NCBI GenBank assembly: GCA_003864575.1
Contig: BHES01000012.1
Coordinates: 1 to 47,259, forward strand
Length of the DNA stretch: 47,259 bases
Direction of reading: 5' to 3'
From: Enterobacterales bacterium
GTDB lineage: Bacteria > Pseudomonadota > Gammaproteobacteria > Enterobacterales > Enterobacteriaceae
This document shows positions 39,269 to 47,257 of the stretch, piece by piece; position 1 is the stretch's first letter; each line of letters begins with the position of its first letter. A program made the translations under genes and the position numbers. Under the pieces are notes generated by a model that ran no database searches, had not been told where the DNA came from, and was given only the letters and a program-made list of their open reading frames with translations.

Positions 39269-39802
39269 TCAGGGAAGAATGCGTTGCCCTTGCGCATCAA
39301 GAAGAGAGGTCAGCAATGCCGTTCCCTCCTGGTCGACCCGAAATTCCCCATACCGGGCCCCGGCAAAACGTTCGGCGTGCCCTTCCTGAAAGAAATAACT
39401 CGGCGTGCCAATATTGAGTCCGCTGGAAGACGAGTGATATTTCATCACCACCTCGTGCGGCTGCATTGGCTGGCCTTTATCAAAATCAGCATGCACTGCG
39501 CGACGCTGCGCATCCAACGCCACGATGATTTTCCCGCTGGCAGGCAAACACCCCTCACCAGAGTCATGACAGGCATCGCTTTGCTCATATAACTGCTGCT
39601 GAAGTGGACGAGTCAGGGCATAACTTAGCGCCATATAATCTCCCTGCATCAGCGAACGCGGATCAACCGGCGCCAGCTCTAAAATCACCACGGCCCCATT
39701 TTTAAGCAACTGTTCTTTGCCATAAATCGACACATTAGTGACAATCAAGACTAACACCACGACACCGCCAGCCAGCCACTTCGTCAGAGTTTCAGTTCGC
39801 AT
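39269..39802 (-). CDS. GDYXXLXY domain membrane-anchored protein
   Basis: A 177-residue protein with one N-terminal membrane anchor (residues 9-28) and an extracytoplasmic domain bearing the name-giving motif GDYMALSY (about residue 54). It also carries a pair of cysteines (CHDSGEGC) that may form a disulfide. Family members are found next to DUF2157/DUF4401 membrane proteins, as here: the start overlaps the end of the preceding gene by 11 bases, and an AGGAG ribosome site lies inside it. Function is unknown; the pair probably forms one membrane complex. Confidence 0.8.
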   Translation of the reverse strand: MRTETLTKWLAGGVVVLVLIVTNVSIYGKEQLLKNGAVVILELAPVDPRSLMQGDYMALSYALTRPLQQQLYEQSDACHDSGEGCLPASGKIIVALDAQRRAVHADFDKGQPMQPHEVVMKYHSSSSGLNIGTPSYFFQEGHAERFAGARYGEFRVDQEGTALLTSLLDAQGQRILP

Positions 39803-41996
39803 AGCTCACTCCTGTGCCTTCTGGCAGTCGTTTCTTCGCTACCAGGGCCAGCCCTAAAAGAACAACGCCGGTGACGAGCAGAAGCAGTGATTTTTGCAAT
39901 AACGTGACATGGAGGAAATAGTACCAGTCAGTGAGGTAGAGCATCAGGAAGCAGCCTGAAGTCACGAGCCATCCTTTACTTCCCAGATAACGGGACACCA
40001 GCAACAGCGCCAGCCCGAAACTGATGCCCGGTGAAAAAATAGCCACCGCAGCACAGATGATAGCGGCTGGCAGATAAATTGCCGTCGCAGGCGAGCGGAA
40101 GGCACCCGCCTGAACCGCCCCCGTTAGAAATAACCCGGCTGCGATGCCAAAACCCATAACCACGGGAAGATACGCAGTGACCGAGTCGTCCCAGAGTAAA
40201 TCGTCAACAAAATCAGAGTGGACGCTGGCAAGACACAGCAGCATCAGGGCAGCAGGGATCCCGTGCATGAGACAAGCCACTATCTCCCGGTTAAGACTCT
40301 CCTGTCGGGAGATAATCCACAGCCACAACACCATAATGCAGGCCACCACCAGCGATAACAGCCCAACAGCCAGACGGGGTGAGAGATACAAGCTGCCGCT
40401 GTAACCCGATGATAAAACCAGAACGAGGATAAACGCCGTCACCGACATAAAACGGTACATGCGATTTGGCATGGATAGCCCCATCAGCGCCAGCACCGGC
40501 AGGAACCAGAGCGAACGAAGTATAAAGCTTTCATCCCATCGCGGGTCAATCAGCAAATAGACACCCAGACACAGTCCACAGGTGGCGGCGATGGCCCAGG
40601 CCAAACCAATATGCTGTTTGCCAACGCCCTTAGCCCGTAAAAGCACGGCAGCCAGAACGGCGATAAGCAATGAAGGAATAATCAGGGTAGTACCGGTAAG
40701 CGTATCCAATAAATCAGTGGCATACAGTATCAGCGCCAGCAGCAAAAGAATGATCAGCGCCGCTGCCCAGCCACCCGCTGCCAGCACTGCACGCAGATAC
40801 CAGGGCAAATCATCAGAGTGATCGCGTTGCTGAATATCTGAAATTTGTTCATCGTTGAGAAGCTGATGTGCGCGAAGCTCATTCAGCAGATCGTCAACCT
40901 CGCTGGGCATGATATCAGCCGCTTGCCGCGGATATAGCTTACGCCGCCAATGCAACAACACTGCGCCACCGCCTGCCAGCCATAACGCCATTAAACATCC
41001 GGCAGCAAAAAGGGTTCCGACATCCCAGGAACGGTCAAACAGCTGCACGATCACGGTACAACCGACGAGCATGACGCTTATCACGCCCAGCGTGAGCACG
41101 CATAAATCCGGACGCCGGAAGTGATAATAGAAATACCCGGCCAACAAGGTCACGGCCCAGATAAGCAGAGATATTTTACTGCCGTATTCACTGCCCCAAT
41201 ATGAGACTGCCTCTGCGGCAGCAGGTGTGATAGTCATCAACAGATAAGCCGCCATCACCCGCGACAGCCAGCGGTGCGCCAGCCAGCTATAAGGGTTTTT
41301 CTTCGTTGCGCGTTCAGCTAAAAACTCTCGCAGGATCAATAAAACACCCTGAATGGCAAAATAGGCGTACAGCGTAGTATCTGCCAGCCACGAAAAGTGC
41401 GTCAGCATGACATCATCAAACAGCGACACCGCGCGGCTGGCGTAATAGAGCTGAAAAGCCAGATTGGCGATGACCCAGGTGCAGAACCACAAGGCATTCT
41501 GGCGGCCAATCAGTGCCAGCGGCAGAAGAACCAGTGTCCATGCCCGAAATAGTTCCCAGCTGTCAGCGCCGGTTTGATATATCTGTCCATACAGCGCAAA
41601 CAGTCCGCCAAAACTTAAGCCTAACGCCAGCATCGCTGCACGAGAAACGCCGTCATACCATCGCCACCAGACCACAACGGCCAGGGCAATAATCAGCAAC
41701 TCTACCAACGCGAACTTCGCCATCTTCGGCATGCTGGCCCAGTTCCAGGCGACGAAAAATATCGCGCCTGCCACAAGTGACAGAAATCCCAGCAGGGAAA
41801 GAAAGAGAGTGAGGAATCTGCGCCAGCCCGAAATGTCAGGGCGCACGCCGCAATAAATAAGGATTTGCCGGAAAACCGTCGGTGATAACCGGCTATTTTC
41901 CGTAGACGGAGAGTCCACGAGTGAGGAGAGAGAGCGACAAAGATGTTCTGCCGCCCCCGACGGCATGACACCATTCTTATGCGACGATAGATCCAT
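39792..41996 (-). CDS. Large DUF2157 / DUF4401 membrane protein
   Basis: A 734-residue polytopic inner-membrane protein, with roughly 18-20 hydrophobic segments in two blocks separated by a hydrophilic linker (about residues 355-395, SEVDDLLNELRAHQLLNDEQISDIQQRDHSDD). The first block matches the DUF2157 pattern (soluble N-terminus, then ISGWRRFLTLFLSLLGFL and YGQIYQTGADSWELF). The second resembles DUF4401. It looks like a fusion of two families often encoded as separate neighbours. An AAGGAAG ribosome site precedes the ATG. It sits between slmA and pyrE, which are adjacent in E. coli. Function is unknown. Confidence 0.75.
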   Translation of the reverse strand: MDLSSHKNGVMPSGAAEHLCRSLSSLVDSPSTENSRLSPTVFRQILIYCGVRPDISGWRRFLTLFLSLLGFLSLVAGAIFFVAWNWASMPKMAKFALVELLIIALAVVVWWRWYDGVSRAAMLALGLSFGGLFALYGQIYQTGADSWELFRAWTLVLLPLALIGRQNALWFCTWVIANLAFQLYYASRAVSLFDDVMLTHFSWLADTTLYAYFAIQGVLLILREFLAERATKKNPYSWLAHRWLSRVMAAYLLMTITPAAAEAVSYWGSEYGSKISLLIWAVTLLAGYFYYHFRRPDLCVLTLGVISVMLVGCTVIVQLFDRSWDVGTLFAAGCLMALWLAGGGAVLLHWRRKLYPRQAADIMPSEVDDLLNELRAHQLLNDEQISDIQQRDHSDDLPWYLRAVLAAGGWAAALIILLLLALILYATDLLDTLTGTTLIIPSLLIAVLAAVLLRAKGVGKQHIGLAWAIAATCGLCLGVYLLIDPRWDESFILRSLWFLPVLALMGLSMPNRMYRFMSVTAFILVLVLSSGYSGSLYLSPRLAVGLLSLVVACIMVLWLWIISRQESLNREIVACLMHGIPAALMLLCLASVHSDFVDDLLWDDSVTAYLPVVMGFGIAAGLFLTGAVQAGAFRSPATAIYLPAAIICAAVAIFSPGISFGLALLLVSRYLGSKGWLVTSGCFLMLYLTDWYYFLHVTLLQKSLLLLVTGVVLLGLALVAKKRLPEGTGVSYAN

Positions 41997-42027
41997 ACTG
42001 ACTTCCTTGCAGATTTATAGGGACTTA

Positions 42028-42669
42028 TCAGACACCATATTTTTGCTGATAAGCCCGAACCGCCGCCAAATGGTCGGCCATTTCGGTTTTCTCTTCCAGA
42101 TAAGCAATCAGGTCGGTCAGAGTAATAATCGAGATAACCTTACATTGGTAATCGCGTTCGACTTCCTGAATCGCAGAGATATCAGCACGCCCCCGTTCCT
42201 GGCGGTCGAGAGAGATCAGCACACCAGAAAGGGTCGCCTGATGGGAAGCGATGATCTCCATCGATTCACGGATAGCCGTACCGGCCGTGATCACATCATC
42301 CACCAGCATAACCCGGCCTTGCAGCGGGCTGCCTACCAGCAATCCGCCTTCACCGTGATCTTTAGCCTCTTTGCGGTTAAAGCAATAAGGCACATCCCGG
42401 TCGTGATGTTCAGCCAGCGCGACGGCCGTTGTTGTAGCAATCGGAATACCTTTATAAGCCGGACCGAAGAGTAAATCGAAATCAATTTTAGAGTCCATCA
42501 GGGCTTCGGCATAAAAACGTCCCAGCAATGCCAGGTCACGTCCTGTATTGAACAAGCCGGCGTTGAAGAAGTAAGGGCTGATACGGCCAGACTTCAACGT
42601 GAACTCGCCAAATTTCAAAACCTGTTTGTTCAGGGCGAATTCGATAAACTGGCGCTGATAAGCTTTCAT
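42028..42669 (-). CDS. pyrE: Orotate phosphoribosyltransferase
   Basis: This enzyme joins orotate to PRPP to make orotidine monophosphate in pyrimidine synthesis. The 213-residue protein has [13 protein letters not shown], the [12 protein letters not shown] loop, the flexible-loop [10 protein letters not shown] and the PRPP motif [16 protein letters not shown]. An AGAGGAAG ribosome site precedes the ATG. It is downstream of rph with the classic attenuator between, so expression should respond to UTP levels. Confidence 0.98.
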   Translation of the reverse strand: MKAYQRQFIEFALNKQVLKFGEFTLKSGRISPYFFNAGLFNTGRDLALLGRFYAEALMDSKIDFDLLFGPAYKGIPIATTTAVALAEHHDRDVPYCFNRKEAKDHGEGGLLVGSPLQGRVMLVDDVITAGTAIRESMEIIASHQATLSGVLISLDRQERGRADISAIQEVERDYQCKVISIITLTDLIAYLEEKTEMADHLAAVRAYQQKYGV

Positions 42670-42724
42670 GGGTGTACTTCCTCTCTAAACTGTTCTCATC
42701 CGACATCGTCGACCCGCAGGCCAT

Positions 42725-42752
42725 AAAAAAGGCGACTCATGAGTCGCCTTAA
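42725..42752 (-). terminator. pyrE attenuator (rph-pyrE intercistronic terminator)
   Basis: On the minus strand GGCGACTCA / TGAGTCGCC forms a perfect nine-base stem followed by TTTTTT, about 55 bases before pyrE and overlapping the region just after the rph stop. In E. coli low UTP slows polymerase so that ribosomes translating rph follow closely and prevent this hairpin. The same layout is seen here with an intact rph frame. Confidence 0.92.
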
Positions 42753-42755
42753 AAA

Positions 42756-43472
42756 CTATTCCGCCAGCGCCGCTTTCTGCGCTGCAAAGATAGTGTTGAT
42801 TCCCTCTCGCGCGAGAGACAGCAAACTCAGTAGCTCTTCATGGCTGAACGGCTCGCCTTCCGCCGTGCCCTGCACTTCAATCATGCGGCCGTCTTCCATC
42901 ATCACCACATTCATGTCGGTTTCAGCCGCAGAATCTTCAACATATTCGAGATCACAGAGCGCTTCGCCTTTCACGATACCGACGGAAACCGCGGCTACCA
43001 GACCTTTCATCGGGTTCGCTTTAAGTTTCCCTGCAACAACCAGTTTGTTGAGCGCATCGGCTAAGGCAACACAAGCGCCGGAAATCGATGCAGTACGGGT
43101 GCCGCCATCGGCCTGCAAGACATCACAGTCGAGGGTGATAGTAAATTCACCGAGTTTTTTCAAATCTACCGCGGCGCGCAGGGAACGGGCGATTAGACGC
43201 TGGATTTCCAGTGTACGGCCACCTTGTTTGCCTTTTGCGGCTTCGCGGAAATTACGGGTGTGCGTTGAACGGGGTAACATGCCGTATTCGGCAGTGATCC
43301 AACCCTGCCCCTGGCCTTTAAGAAAGCGCGGAACACCTTCTTCAACCGTGGCGGTGCAAAGCACTTTGGTATCACCAAATTCCACTAAAACTGAGCCTTC
43401 GGCATGTTTGGTATAGTTACGGGTCAGTGTCAGGGGGCGCACCTGTTGTGCATTTCGGCCTGCTGGACGCAT
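42756..43472 (-). CDS. rph: Ribonuclease PH
   Basis: This phosphorolytic 3'-5' exoribonuclease trims tRNA precursors and degrades structured RNA as a hexamer. The 238-residue protein is full length: [33 protein letters not shown], the phosphate-site RSLRAAVDL region and the catalytic-site [15 protein letters not shown]. There is no frameshift near the C-terminus such as the one in E. coli K-12 that weakens pyrE expression. A GGAG ribosome site precedes the ATG. An ERIC repeat begins 40 bases upstream. Confidence 0.98.
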   Translation of the reverse strand: MRPAGRNAQQVRPLTLTRNYTKHAEGSVLVEFGDTKVLCTATVEEGVPRFLKGQGQGWITAEYGMLPRSTHTRNFREAAKGKQGGRTLEIQRLIARSLRAAVDLKKLGEFTITLDCDVLQADGGTRTASISGACVALADALNKLVVAGKLKANPMKGLVAAVSVGIVKGEALCDLEYVEDSAAETDMNVVMMEDGRMIEVQGTAEGEPFSHEELLSLLSLAREGINTIFAAQKAALAE

Positions 43473-43512
43473 GGGTTGATCTCCGGGTCGCGATTCATGT
43501 TTGGCTGCGCAT

Positions 43513-43638
43513 TATACCCCAAATCATTTGAGTTGCATCAAAGCGGCAAGTGAATGAATCCCGGGAGCTTACTTAAGTCAGTGACTGGGATGAATGAATG
43601 CAGCCAACGCAGAGGCAGCTTGAATAATGACGGGTATA
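43513..43638. repeat. ERIC element (full-length, about 126 bases)
   Basis: The termini TATACCC and GGGTATA are inverted repeats, and the centre matches the published ERIC consensus in blocks: GGAGCTTACTTAAGT, CAGTGACTGGG, GCAGCCAACGCA, CAGCTTGAA and ATGACGGGTATA. The length agrees with the canonical 127 bases. It fills half of the divergent rph-yicC intergenic region and must lie in or next to the promoters of both genes. Confidence 0.9.
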
Positions 43639-43661
43639 TACGGGCTTCATCAGGTAATGCC

Positions 43662-43690
43662 TACCATGACCCGCCCACCGAAGCTATAAT
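43662..43690 (+). promoter_or_regulatory. Candidate yicC promoter
   Basis: A perfect -10 hexamer TATAAT (43685-43690) lies 32 bases before the yicC ATG and just outside the ERIC element. The -35 region at standard distance is weak, so the call rests on the -10 box and position. Confidence 0.45.
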
Positions 43691-43722
43691 CGCTTCATCT
43701 TTACATTAACAGGTACGCAGAC

Positions 43723-44586
43723 ATGATCCGTAGTATGACCGCTTATGCCCGCCGCGAAATTCAGGGTAACTGGGGCAGCGCAGCGTGGGAACTCCGCTCG
43801 GTAAACCAACGTTATCTCGAAACTTATATCCGTCTGCCAGAGCAATTTCGTAGCCTGGAGCCGGTCGTTCGTGAACGTATTCGTGCCCGCCTGACGCGCG
43901 GCAAAGTAGAATGTAATCTGCGTTTTGATCTCGATCCTGGCGCTCAAAGTACGCTGCAACTCAATGAAAAACTGGCTAAACAGCTGGTCGAAGCCGCGCA
44001 GTGGGTCAAAATGCAAAGCGATGAAGGCGAAATTAATCCGCTGGAAGTTCTGCGCTGGCCGGGTGTGATGCTGGCTGAAGAGCAAGATTTAGATGCGATC
44101 AGCAACGAGCTGCTGTTGGCACTGGATGCCGCTATTGATGACTTCATCGCCGCGCGCGAAAGTGAAGGCGCAGCATTGAAAGTCATGATCGAACAACGTC
44201 TCGACGGCGTCAGCGCCGAAGTGGTTAAAGTACGCGCCCACATGCCCAATATTTTGCAATGGCAACGCGAGCGTCTGATAAGTAAGCTGGAGGATGCCCA
44301 AGTTCAGCTGGAAAATACCCGTCTGGAACAGGAACTGGTTCTAATGGCACAACGTGTTGATGTGGCCGAAGAGCTGGACAGACTGGAAGCGCACGTCAAA
44401 GAAACGCATAAAATCATGAAAAAAGAAGAGGCTGTTGGCCGCCGTCTGGATTTCATGATGCAGGAGTTCAACCGCGAATCGAACACTCTGGCCTCTAAGT
44501 CGATCAACGCAGATGTCACGACTTCTGCTATCGAACTAAAAGTACTGATCGAACAAATGCGCGAACAGATTCAAAATATCGAGTAA
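43723..44586 (+). CDS. yicC: YicC family endoribonuclease-like protein
   Basis: A 287-residue cytoplasmic protein with the YicC_N domain (SMTAYARREIQGNWGSAAWELRSVNQRYLE, about residues 3-155) and the C-terminal DUF1732 domain (about 205-287: ELDRLEAHVKETHKIM, RRLDFMMQEFNRESNTLASK). Family members in E. coli and B. subtilis have been linked to RNA cleavage. It is divergent from rph and ends before a terminator and a mobile element. Confidence 0.95.
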   Translation: MIRSMTAYARREIQGNWGSAAWELRSVNQRYLETYIRLPEQFRSLEPVVRERIRARLTRGKVECNLRFDLDPGAQSTLQLNEKLAKQLVEAAQWVKMQSDEGEINPLEVLRWPGVMLAEEQDLDAISNELLLALDAAIDDFIAARESEGAALKVMIEQRLDGVSAEVVKVRAHMPNILQWQRERLISKLEDAQVQLENTRLEQELVLMAQRVDVAEELDRLEAHVKETHKIMKKEEAVGRRLDFMMQEFNRESNTLASKSINADVTTSAIELKVLIEQMREQIQNIE

Positions 44587-44594
44587 ATATCTAA

Positions 44595-44676
44595 GAGCTA
44601 TCACAAAGACGCAAAAAACCAGCAAGCTCGCCACATGGCGGGCTTTTTTATTGTCATGAGCTATCATAAGGACGCA
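44595..44676. repeat. Imperfect direct repeats around the yicC terminator, possible attachment or Int-binding sites
   Basis: The 19-base copy at 44595-44613 (GAGCTATCACAAAGACGCA) recurs at 44658-44676 with two changes (17/19 identical), 63 bases apart. Neither is in a coding region, and both lie between yicC and the integrase gene. They may be part of the element's left attachment site or arm-type integrase sites. The other end of the element is outside the window, so a true att pair cannot be shown. Confidence 0.5.
44623..44650 (+). terminator. Terminator after yicC
   Basis: The stem AGCTCGCC / GGCGGGCT (one T-G pair, ACAT loop) is followed by a T-run, about 40 bases after the yicC stop and between the two direct repeats. 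Confidence 0.85.
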
Positions 44677-44705
44677 CTAAAGCGCATGATTAGCGTGTAC
44701 ACAAA

Positions 44706-44747
44706 GGTGTACCCAAAGCGTTTTATGTACATCACTTTGGGTACACC
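44706..44747. promoter_or_regulatory. Perfect 13-base inverted repeat upstream of the integrase gene
   Basis: GGTGTACCCAAAG (44706-44718) and CTTTGGGTACACC (44735-44747) are perfect inverted repeats separated by 16 bases, ending 27 bases before the integrase ATG. A further partial copy (GTGTACACAAAGG) lies at 44695-44707. The arrangement suits binding sites of the integrase itself or an operator for its expression. A terminator is unlikely because no T-run follows. Confidence 0.6.
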
Positions 44748-44774
44748 CCCTCATTCAATGTTCAGGTAGTCGTC

Positions 44775-46037
44775 ATGGCAAAACTCACAGATATGCAAAT
44801 ACGAGCGTGGATAAAGGCCGGAGAGCGATTTGAAGGCCGGGCAGATGGCAACGGGCTGTATCTGCGACACAGGGAAGCGGACAGATCACCAAGCTGGCGG
44901 TTTCGCTATAAGTTCTCAGGTAAATCCCGCGCAATGATGATTGGCTCATATGCTGAGTTGTCCCTATCAAAAGCCAGAGAGACAGCCAAAGAGTTATCGG
45001 CGCGTGTTTCGCTGGGCTATGACGTGGCGGGCGAGAAGCAAGAACGGAAAGCTGAGGCACTGGCAAAGATGGAAGCCGAGAAGAACGCTATACGCGTTTC
45101 AGAACTTGCCGCTGAATACTTTGAGCGCCAGATACTGCCACGCTGGAAGCACCCGGACATACTCCGCCGCCGTATCGACAAAGATATAAACCCGCATATT
45201 GGCAGCATGAAGGTGGAGGACGTGAAGCCTCGCCATATTGACGACATGCTAAAGGCCATCGTAGACCGTGGAGCGCCGACCATAGCCACGGACGTTCTTC
45301 GCTGGACGCGCCGCATATTCGATTACGGCATCAAGCGCCACGCACTAGAAATTAATCCATGCTCAGCCTTTGAGGTATCCGATGCTGGTGGGAAGGAAGT
45401 GAGCCGCGACCGCTGGCTAACTCGTGATGAGTTAATCCAGTTATTCCAGGCTATGCGCATGGCTAAGGGTTTCAGCCGCCAGAATGAAATCACGTTTAAA
45501 TTATTGCTGGCGCTGTGTGTCCGAAAAATGGAGCTATGTGCTGCACGCTGGGAAGAGTTCGACTTAGACGCCGCTATATGGCACCTGCCAGAAGAACGCA
45601 GCAAGAACGGCGACCCTATCGACATACCATTACCGCCACCAGCGGTTGCATGGCTGAGAGAGCTTCACACCTTCTCATGCAACAGCGCATGGGTATTGCC
45701 GGCCAGAAAGATGCAAAACAGAATGATCCCCCATATTCAGGAAAGCACGCTGCCCGTGGCACTGGCAAAGGTTAGGGCTGAAATGCCGGAAGTGCCAAAC
45801 GTCACAATTCACGATTTCAGGCGCACAGCCCGTACGCACTTAGCCGCGCTTGGTGTTGATCCTGTGGTTGCCGAACGCTGCCTAAATCACCGGATAAAGG
45901 GCGTTGAGGGCATATATAACCGTCACCAATACTTTAACGAGCGCAAAGCAGCACTGGCGCAGTGGGCGGACTTGCTGGTGGCCTTAGAGAGTGGCGAAGA
46001 ATACAACGTGACGCCCATTAAAAATTATAAGGGGTAG
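44775..46037 (+). CDS. P4-type tyrosine-recombinase integrase
   Basis: A 420-residue site-specific recombinase. The N-terminal DUF4102-type arm-binding domain (residues 1-90: RADGNGLYLRHREAD...WRFRYKFSGKSRAMMIGSYAELSLSKARE) is followed by a SAM-like core-binding domain (about 105-200) and the catalytic domain with all active residues: R250 (CVRKMELCAARW), K277, H346/R349 (HDFRR), H372 (LNHRIKG) and nucleophile Y381 (IYNRHQY). It is intact and probably active. It marks the left end of an integrated element entering after yicC with no tRNA present. Confidence 0.95.
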   Translation: MAKLTDMQIRAWIKAGERFEGRADGNGLYLRHREADRSPSWRFRYKFSGKSRAMMIGSYAELSLSKARETAKELSARVSLGYDVAGEKQERKAEALAKMEAEKNAIRVSELAAEYFERQILPRWKHPDILRRRIDKDINPHIGSMKVEDVKPRHIDDMLKAIVDRGAPTIATDVLRWTRRIFDYGIKRHALEINPCSAFEVSDAGGKEVSRDRWLTRDELIQLFQAMRMAKGFSRQNEITFKLLLALCVRKMELCAARWEEFDLDAAIWHLPEERSKNGDPIDIPLPPPAVAWLRELHTFSCNSAWVLPARKMQNRMIPHIQESTLPVALAKVRAEMPEVPNVTIHDFRRTARTHLAALGVDPVVAERCLNHRIKGVEGIYNRHQYFNERKAALAQWADLLVALESGEEYNVTPIKNYKG

Positions 46038-46039
46038 CA

Positions 46040-46699
46040 ATGAAGCTGCTTAACATCGATGTTTTTGAACGTATTTCTTCTCAAAGAATAGTAACCATAG
46101 CAGAGGTCGTTAACTCACTCTATGGCGTCAACCCAAATACAAAAATGAAGGATTTACCTGATGATATAGCAGAAGAAACTCAGGATATTAGGAAGGCCAT
46201 TACAAGAAACTTGCGAAGCCTCAATATTCGCATTGCCACGGTAAATGACGAGCTTGACGCAGATCTGGTTTTTGCGGCTGCTCTTGATTATATGAGAGAA
46301 GGGATTACGCCAGAAACGATTATCAGAAGAGGAAAAGACGCCATAAGTGCCTACGTTTACACCAATAATTGGGAAGACTTGATGTTTGCGTTTGGTGGAC
46401 GCTCTCTTGTTGAGACCGTATCAAAGGTACGTAAAACAGGACGGGGGCAGCACAGAAAATCAGATGAAGAGAATGGCACATTTAAAATGCTCGGTCTTTT
46501 AATCAAGCTCCTAGCTGAAAAACATCCAACAGGGAAATACGGCACCCGCGAAAAACCAACGATTTCGGAAATATACAAGGATGTACTTGCTTTAATTGAA
46601 AAAGAACAAGTTACAACAAAGGGGATTGGCAAATCTACCTTCTCTGCTAAGGCATCTCAGGCGTTGATGACGATATACGATGAATCAAGCCAGGAATAG
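46040..46699 (+). CDS. Unknown protein encoded directly after the integrase
   Basis: A 219-residue soluble protein that I do not recognise. It starts two bases after the integrase stop with a good AAGGGG ribosome site, so the two genes are one operon. There is no signal peptide or membrane segment. Residues 1-60 look like a small helical DNA-binding-type region (RIVTIAEVVNSLYGVNP...AITRNLRSLNIRIATVNDEL). The middle has YMREGITPETIIRRGKDAI, and the C-terminal half is rich in Lys and Ser. It is AT-richer than the chromosome around it, a sign of transfer. A regulator or partner of the integrase is possible; this is a guess from position. Confidence 0.75.
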   Translation: MKLLNIDVFERISSQRIVTIAEVVNSLYGVNPNTKMKDLPDDIAEETQDIRKAITRNLRSLNIRIATVNDELDADLVFAAALDYMREGITPETIIRRGKDAISAYVYTNNWEDLMFAFGGRSLVETVSKVRKTGRGQHRKSDEENGTFKMLGLLIKLLAEKHPTGKYGTREKPTISEIYKDVLALIEKEQVTTKGIGKSTFSAKASQALMTIYDESSQE

Positions 46700-47134
46700 C
46701 CTAGGCGTAGGCTTGGTCTACTGATTTAACATGCCTCCCAAGCGGTCATTTTTTGTCTCATGAACGATCGCTATTGGCATCTATTGTCATTCTTTTCCAT
46801 CTATTGCGCTTCATTGCGCTTCATTGCGCTTCATTGTTCGCTATCGTTCGTTTCAATCTCACACGACCGGTGCTACAAATGAAGTTTATTTGTTAAAATT
46901 CAGGTAGATATAGCAAGTTATCGACACTAACAAACACTCGCACTATTTCACTGGATTCTGTTTTTTTCTCTGGATCTTAGAATTATTTCAATAGATTCCA
47001 TTCTTGGTGGAAATACTGGATATCAGCACAGTATTATTGTCATGACATTTCACAACATGGCATACGAAAGAATGAAGACACCTAAAGAATTATCATCAGT
47101 TATCCCTACCACCGGTATGATCCGGCCAAAACGA
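46700..47134. other. AT-rich non-coding stretch of the mobile element
   Basis: Apart from the phased array at 46762-46849, I find only a seven-base inverted repeat (AATACTG/CAGTATT, 47012-47035) and a short plus-strand frame beginning MAYERMKTPKEL near 47060 that has no recognised relatives. No RNA gene, insertion sequence or further coding gene can be supported here. Confidence 0.5.
46762..46849. repeat. Ten-base-period tandem array enclosed by inverted repeats
   Basis: From 46771 the sequence runs in consecutive ten-base units, several of them YYATTG plus four bases: CTATTGGCAT, CTATTGTCAT, TCTTTTCCAT, CTATTGCGCT, TCATTGCGCT (twice), TCATTGTTCG, CTATCGTTCG. Three units are nearly identical and the others are degenerate. 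Flanking arms GAACGATCGC (46762-46771) and GCTATCGTTC (46840-46849) are inverted repeats (9 of 10). One unit per helical turn suggests a phased protein-binding array, such as iterons or recombination accessory sites. Confidence 0.6.
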
Positions 47135-47257
47135 CTAAATAACTGCGCTTAATACCGCTCCACTTTTGTTAACCCATGTTTGTTGCCAGGGAAAGGTGAA
47201 GCGGCTTTCATAAATTGTCTGACATTGTTCAGTAATTGCCACATCGTTCTGCAGCGA
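47135..47257 (-). CDS. Possible C-terminal end of a minus-strand gene cut by the window edge
   Basis: The minus strand is open from the window edge for 40 codons and ends IYESRFTFPWQQTWVNKSGAV... before a TAG at 47135-47137. The residue mix (aromatic, balanced charge) looks like real protein, but the piece is short and I do not recognise it. If real, it runs toward the integrase and belongs to the mobile element's cargo. Confidence 0.3.
   Translation of the reverse strand, partial: SLQNDVAITEQCQTIYESRFTFPWQQTWVNKSGAVLSAVI

Noticed and set aside
44587-44774. tRNA gene as integrase target
   Set aside because: No cloverleaf, T-loop (GGTTCGAATCC-like) or CCA end is present between yicC and the integrase gene.
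46771-46850. CRISPR array
   Set aside because: The units are ten bases, contiguous and degenerate, with no spacers and no cas genes nearby.
47060-47158. Short plus-strand gene MAYERMKTPKEL...
   Set aside because: It has about 32 codons, no clear ribosome site and no recognised family, and it overlaps a competing minus-strand open frame; mentioned only in the non-coding entry.
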